From: a virus
Virus record (IMG/VR): IMGVR_UViG_3300011420_000028
Location: 1 to 25,644 of that record
Length of the DNA stretch: 25,644 nt
Reading direction: 5' to 3' (one strand)
Position 1 is the first letter of the stretch. The number at the start of each line of letters is the position of its first letter. Shown piece by piece: positions 22,017 to 25,644 of the stretch. The translations under genes were made by a program, and so were the position numbers. The notes below the pieces were generated by a model. The model worked only from the letters and a program-made list of their open reading frames with translations, ran no database searches and was not told the origin of the DNA.

Positions 22017-24144
22017 TATTCTCTACCTCATCTGAAAATTGAGCCTCTTGCTCCATTTGTTGCATTTGCAACATAGAAATAGCAATTTTATGCTGTCTTG
22101 CGTGTTCCTTAACCATTTCCCGACCTTCAGGATTACTCATCTTAGCGTCTATACCATAATCACTATTGAGCCAGGCAATACATGCATCATATTCAGTCTG
22201 ATGCACATCTAAATCTGCATCAATTTCAACTGGTATACCTTCCATAATTTCCTGAATTTCATCAAGCTGTTTATTTCTATCATCATCACCAGGAATATAT
22301 AGTTCAGGAAAGCCCATATACTTAGCAATAAGTCCAGCATTCTCAGGATGTGTAATAACAGTCTGAATAGCAGGATTCTGAAATTCTATTAACTTAAGCA
22401 ACGAATCTTTCTTCTGCATGAAAGACATTGGGAATGCTGTATTCGTTTCTGGTTCAACTGAACCAATTTTACCAAGCATATTAGAACGCCTAATCCAAAT
22501 ATTAACCCAGTTGCTACCACTCTTTTTAACAAATTTCTCATCTTCACGCATCTCATTAACAAATATTCGTGTAGCTTTCTCATTAATTCCTGCCCAAAAT
22601 ACTGATGTGATTTTCCATACAATAGATAATCGCATTAATGCTCGGGATTGCGATGATTGATATTCTCCCAGCGTGCGCGAGCCACCCTGTTGTACTCCAC
22701 CATATATAGAAGGAAAATCTCCTAATACGAATTGACCATCCTGGTCTAATGATTTCTTAAATTCTTCAGCTTCTTTAGGATATATAGCTGTTTTTAATGT
22801 AGCAAATGAATCACCTAATGCTCTACCTGCTGGCATTGCTTTAATAGGAAATATTTGGCCCGGTGCAGCTTCAGATTTACCATATGCCTTAAAATCTAAT
22901 ACAGCAGGGTCAGCAAATGTATCAGGTATACCATATTCCATTGCCTGAAGCTGTAATATTACAATTTCACTTCTAATATCTTGTACAGCTTTAGCAGGTA
23001 ATCCTAATGGCTCTGTATGAATATGATTACTTAATGGAGACTGGCTAATAATCCAATGCGCATCCATTGATTCATTGTCAGCCTCTACAAGAAGGTCATT
23101 CATCATTAAGAAATAGCAACCTTTAGGAAATTTCTTTTTTAACTCTTTAGCTCGTTCAGGTGATGATGCTAAATTAAATTCCCATGAGCGTAACCACACA
23201 CGACGCCATGTAACAATTTGATTAGATTCTTCCCAGTCAAAATCTGAATCAAGACGCGCCCATCTACCAGTTTCGTATCCATTACCATTATTAGGTATTT
23301 CTTCACCAGCTTCATCCTGAGCATATTCTTTATCAGAATCAGTCTCAAGTATGAGATAACCACATTCTTTCTGTGTCTTAACGAAATGAGGAACACGAAT
23401 ATTCATCATTCCGTAAATTTCAATGCACGGTCGCGGTTTAGGTTCCTGTTTATAACCTAATATAACTGGTACTTCTTCTTCATCAGTTTCAATAAATGGT
23501 ATTACTTCCTGCTGACAATATTCACATAAAACACTACCAGGCATGGTAGGTTCCATACCCATTTCTTCAGGTCTAATAGCACTAGCTAAATCAGCACCAC
23601 AATTAGGACAAATTTCATTATCAGTATATTGTGCTCGTCTACCATATTGAGGTACGTTATACATGCCATTATCTTCATCTGCCTTACTATATACGTAAGC
23701 CGCGACCGTACCTTGATTATACATCAGGAACAATGTCCTGATTAGTAGTAAAACAGCTTTCTGTTCCTTATTAATTAATTCACTTATTTGTGTCCATACT
23801 CTTGCTGTGTTGAGGTCATCTTGGTTTTCAGCATCATCCGGTACAAAAATAGTTTGTGGCAAATCTTGACTAAGCGCTGCGATAATCGATTCGCCATGCG
23901 CGCGATATATGTTAATAACCTTATCAGCATAATAAGTATCCAAATCTGTATTGATATTCTGGTCATTTATATTACGCCAATCTTTAACTGCGGCATCCCA
24001 AAAAATATTATGTATGTTCTTCCAATATAGGTCGAGCATCTTTAATAGACGCAAATGTCTATCTCTAACACTTTGGTCTCGTTTTTCAAGTGTACTTAAG
24101 ATAGTCTTAAGTTCAATCTTTAGTTCGTCAGATATTGTAATCAT
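22000..24144 (-). CDS. Portal protein with inserted zinc ribbon
   Basis: A 714-residue protein, the size of P22-type portals. It forms the dodecameric ring through which DNA is packed and ejected. The N-terminal ~150 residues are helical (LDLYWKNIHNIFWDAAVKDWRN, then a helix ending in SQDLP). A zinc ribbon with C179/C182 and C207/C210 is inserted in what should be the wing domain. The central GGVQQGGSRTLGEYQSSQSRALMRLSIVWKI segment matches the conserved stem/clip region of such portals. The C-terminus is helical and Gln/Met-rich, like a barrel. It follows terminase and the small coiled-coil gene, with an ATGA overlap. Confidence 0.85.
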   Translation of the reverse strand: MITISDELKIELKTILSTLEKRDQSVRDRHLRLLKMLDLYWKNIHNIFWDAAVKDWRNINDQNINTDLDTYYADKVINIYRAHGESIIAALSQDLPQTIFVPDDAENQDDLNTARVWTQISELINKEQKAVLLLIRTLFLMYNQGTVAAYVYSKADEDNGMYNVPQYGRRAQYTDNEICPNCGADLASAIRPEEMGMEPTMPGSVLCEYCQQEVIPFIETDEEEVPVILGYKQEPKPRPCIEIYGMMNIRVPHFVKTQKECGYLILETDSDKEYAQDEAGEEIPNNGNGYETGRWARLDSDFDWEESNQIVTWRRVWLRSWEFNLASSPERAKELKKKFPKGCYFLMMNDLLVEADNESMDAHWIISQSPLSNHIHTEPLGLPAKAVQDIRSEIVILQLQAMEYGIPDTFADPAVLDFKAYGKSEAAPGQIFPIKAMPAGRALGDSFATLKTAIYPKEAEEFKKSLDQDGQFVLGDFPSIYGGVQQGGSRTLGEYQSSQSRALMRLSIVWKITSVFWAGINEKATRIFVNEMREDEKFVKKSGSNWVNIWIRRSNMLGKIGSVEPETNTAFPMSFMQKKDSLLKLIEFQNPAIQTVITHPENAGLIAKYMGFPELYIPGDDDRNKQLDEIQEIMEGIPVEIDADLDVHQTEYDACIAWLNSDYGIDAKMSNPEGREMVKEHARQHKIAISMLQMQQMEQEAQFSDEVENNEQFA

Positions 24145-24449
24145 TTCTTATCTGATTTTAATTTTGATAAACTAGCTTGCTCAAGAGAATGCTTCATACG
24201 ACCAGGTGATACTGGCCTCATTATTGACTGATATTCAATAGCATCTCTTTCATTCTGTTCAGCTATACCTAATTGTTTATGTAACATTCGTTCATATTTA
24301 TCACGTTCATTACGTGCTAATTCAACTTCTAACTCAAGATTAAATATTCTTTCCCTATAAATACTTACAACCTCATTATGATGTTGCTCATACTTATTAG
24401 GCTTACCTAGATAAGTGACGATGAAACCTACGAACTGGCTGCATGGCAA
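24141..24449 (-). CDS. Small coiled-coil protein between terminase and portal
   Basis: The firm part is the region after the terminase stop: KYEQHHNEVVSIYRERIFNLELEVELARNERDKYERMLHKQLGI, a helix with a conserved 'ERDxYExxL' pattern, then MRPVSPGRMKHSLEQA. Small proteins with this pattern sit beside terminase or portal in many phages; their role is unknown. The start is not clear. No ATG lies between the terminase stop and the helix, so the candidates are TTG at 24449 (given here), ATG 24515 or ATG 24560, each lying within terminase and none with a strong SD. A longer form would carry a hydrophobic N-terminus (ILPCSQFVGFIVTYLG), which would fit a membrane anchor. The end is an ATGA overlap with the portal. 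Confidence 0.5.
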   Translation of the reverse strand: MPCSQFVGFIVTYLGKPNKYEQHHNEVVSIYRERIFNLELEVELARNERDKYERMLHKQLGIAEQNERDAIEYQSIMRPVSPGRMKHSLEQASLSKLKSDKK

Positions 24450-25644
24450 TATCAGCAGCTTGTTCAATACGTTCCATACTGCGATATAACTCCGTTGTAT
24501 CCCCTGTTTGAGCATGTTGAGAAATGACAGCATCAATAGTTTTACGGATTTCAAATTCATTTGATGATTCTTTCACATATGAACTAACTGACCATAACAA
24601 ATCCCGTAACGCATCATATAAATCATCACCTTTGAATTCTGCTACATCTTCTGTGTTCTTATTCTCTCGTTGTTCATACTGACAGTTCGGTATAATTTCC
24701 TGTAAGTCACGTGTTTCATCTCGAAATAGTTGCAACTTAGGAAGATTATCCTCAACTTCCGGTATAAACATCTCATTATATTGTTCATACCGTTCTTGCC
24801 CATAATTTCTTAATATTGCCTGTGCTAATCGCTCATTATATGATTGCTGTAATATCTTAGCTGGTATTACTTTCCACCTAAGATACTCATGAATTAATTG
24901 CTTACCACCTACTCTATCACGCTTACCTAATGTGCATTTAACAGGAAAATTATTAGCCTGTAATGCATTGTTAACTTGTTCTTCAATAGTTTCTGGCTCT
25001 CCTCTTTGTTGAGCTGCTGAGTGACAAATACTAATTCTTCTAATAGATTGGACTTCATCGACTGATAAATTAACCAGGTCTCTCGTCCAATCCTTGATAT
25101 ATCTTTCACGCTGATTATAGGTTCTATAAATAAATATTTGTCCGTTCGGCGCGATAGCTGCCCATAATATTGCTGTAGCAGCATCCCAACCCCAATCTAT
25201 TGATACAATGCGCGGCCACCATTTAGGTATTTCAAATCTATCAACTAAATGACATGCATTAGCTGGTTCATTAGCAAATGGTTGTACACGCCATTCAGTA
25301 AATACTTGTCCTGCAAATGCATGCCAATCACCTAATGCTGCTTTTCGTTCAGCTTCAGGTAATAGCTGAATCTTAAGATAATATGTTGGGTCGATGTGAC
25401 TATTATCATTTATATCAGCAGGAACAAATATACGTTCTAAGTATTCCCATTTTCCTGTTCGTGGGTCTTGTATTCTTTCTCTAATTCTTTTGAAACCAAA
25501 CGGCGCCGGTTTAATAAAACGCTTATAAACCCACTGATTACCAATATTACCAGGGTTACCAGCACTCCTAACAATTGCAGGTAAAAATGGGTCACTACTT
25601 CTGACGCGTGTGAAAGATAAATAGTTATACTGAAAAGGAAGAAA
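24403..25644 (-). CDS. terL: Terminase large subunit, C-terminal part
   Basis: The frame is open from the window edge to a stop at 24403 (413 residues); the N-terminal ATPase lies outside. The first visible residues (LPFQYNYLSFTRVRSSD ... AGNPGNIGNQWVYKRFI) match the end of the ATPase domain, where most families have SNPGG.gH.WVK.rF. The nuclease domain starts at IVSIDWGWDAATAILWAA, with the first metal-binding Asp, and continues through YRTYNQRERYIKDWTRDL. The C-terminal LPKLQLFRDE ... NTEDVAEFKGDDLYDAL matches the usual end of terminases. The enzyme cuts the concatemer and drives DNA through the portal encoded downstream. No internal in-frame ATG occurs before 24771. Confidence 0.85.
   Translation of the reverse strand, partial: FLPFQYNYLSFTRVRSSDPFLPAIVRSAGNPGNIGNQWVYKRFIKPAPFGFKRIRERIQDPRTGKWEYLERIFVPADINDNSHIDPTYYLKIQLLPEAERKAALGDWHAFAGQVFTEWRVQPFANEPANACHLVDRFEIPKWWPRIVSIDWGWDAATAILWAAIAPNGQIFIYRTYNQRERYIKDWTRDLVNLSVDEVQSIRRISICHSAAQQRGEPETIEEQVNNALQANNFPVKCTLGKRDRVGGKQLIHEYLRWKVIPAKILQQSYNERLAQAILRNYGQERYEQYNEMFIPEVEDNLPKLQLFRDETRDLQEIIPNCQYEQRENKNTEDVAEFKGDDLYDALRDLLWSVSSYVKESSNEFEIRKTIDAVISQHAQTGDTTELYRSMERIEQAADIAMQPVRRFHRHLSR

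Overview
The window looks like part of the genome of a short-tailed (podovirus-like) double-stranded DNA phage, or a metagenomic contig of one. The evidence is gene content: terminase, a P22-type portal, an acidic scaffold-like protein, a major capsid protein, a small head-tail adaptor, a nozzle-like tail protein, collar-type fibres and three large ejection-type proteins. I see no tape-measure, tail-tube or sheath gene. The DNA is AT-rich and genes are packed tightly, often with ATGA or TAATG stop-start overlaps. There is no tRNA, integrase or antibiotic-resistance gene. The host cannot be named; Shine-Dalgarno (SD) sites are clear before most genes.

Layout. Positions 1-1856 hold the end of a rightward cluster: the C-terminal part of a DUF3987-like replication ATPase, then five small unknown genes, one with a zinc ribbon. 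Positions 1821-25644 are one long leftward cluster, read here from right to left. It starts with terminase large subunit (C-terminal 413 residues), a small coiled-coil protein, portal, scaffold-like protein and major capsid protein. Next come a frameshifted HNH homing endonuclease and two strong RNA hairpins, then two conserved head-associated proteins, the adaptor, a small Ala-rich structural protein, an endonuclease VII-type HNH gene and the nozzle-like protein. The tail block follows: an Fn3 tail protein, two small unknowns, three beta-rich tail or fibre proteins, a baseplate-collar-like protein, a small charged protein and a His-rich collar fibre. The cluster ends with a small glycine-rich hydrophobic protein, an unknown, an M15 peptidase endolysin, a GNAT-fold protein and the three ejection-type proteins. 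The two clusters converge and overlap by 36 bases with no terminator visible.

How the genes work together. Terminase, portal, scaffold and capsid protein build and fill the head. The adaptor and nozzle close it and form the short tail. The fibres bind the host, the large internal proteins probably enter the cell with the DNA, and the M15 enzyme cuts cell-wall peptides for lysis.

Most notable are (1) an endonuclease VII-type gene that seems to have landed exactly on the start of the nozzle gene, with an 8-base duplication and a replacement GTG start; (2) a two-hairpin RNA element after the capsid gene, with G-U wobbles that favour the leftward transcript; (3) a homing endonuclease broken within its catalytic motif; and (4) an odd capsid-gene leader with tandem repeats, a mini-ORF and a badly spaced SD.
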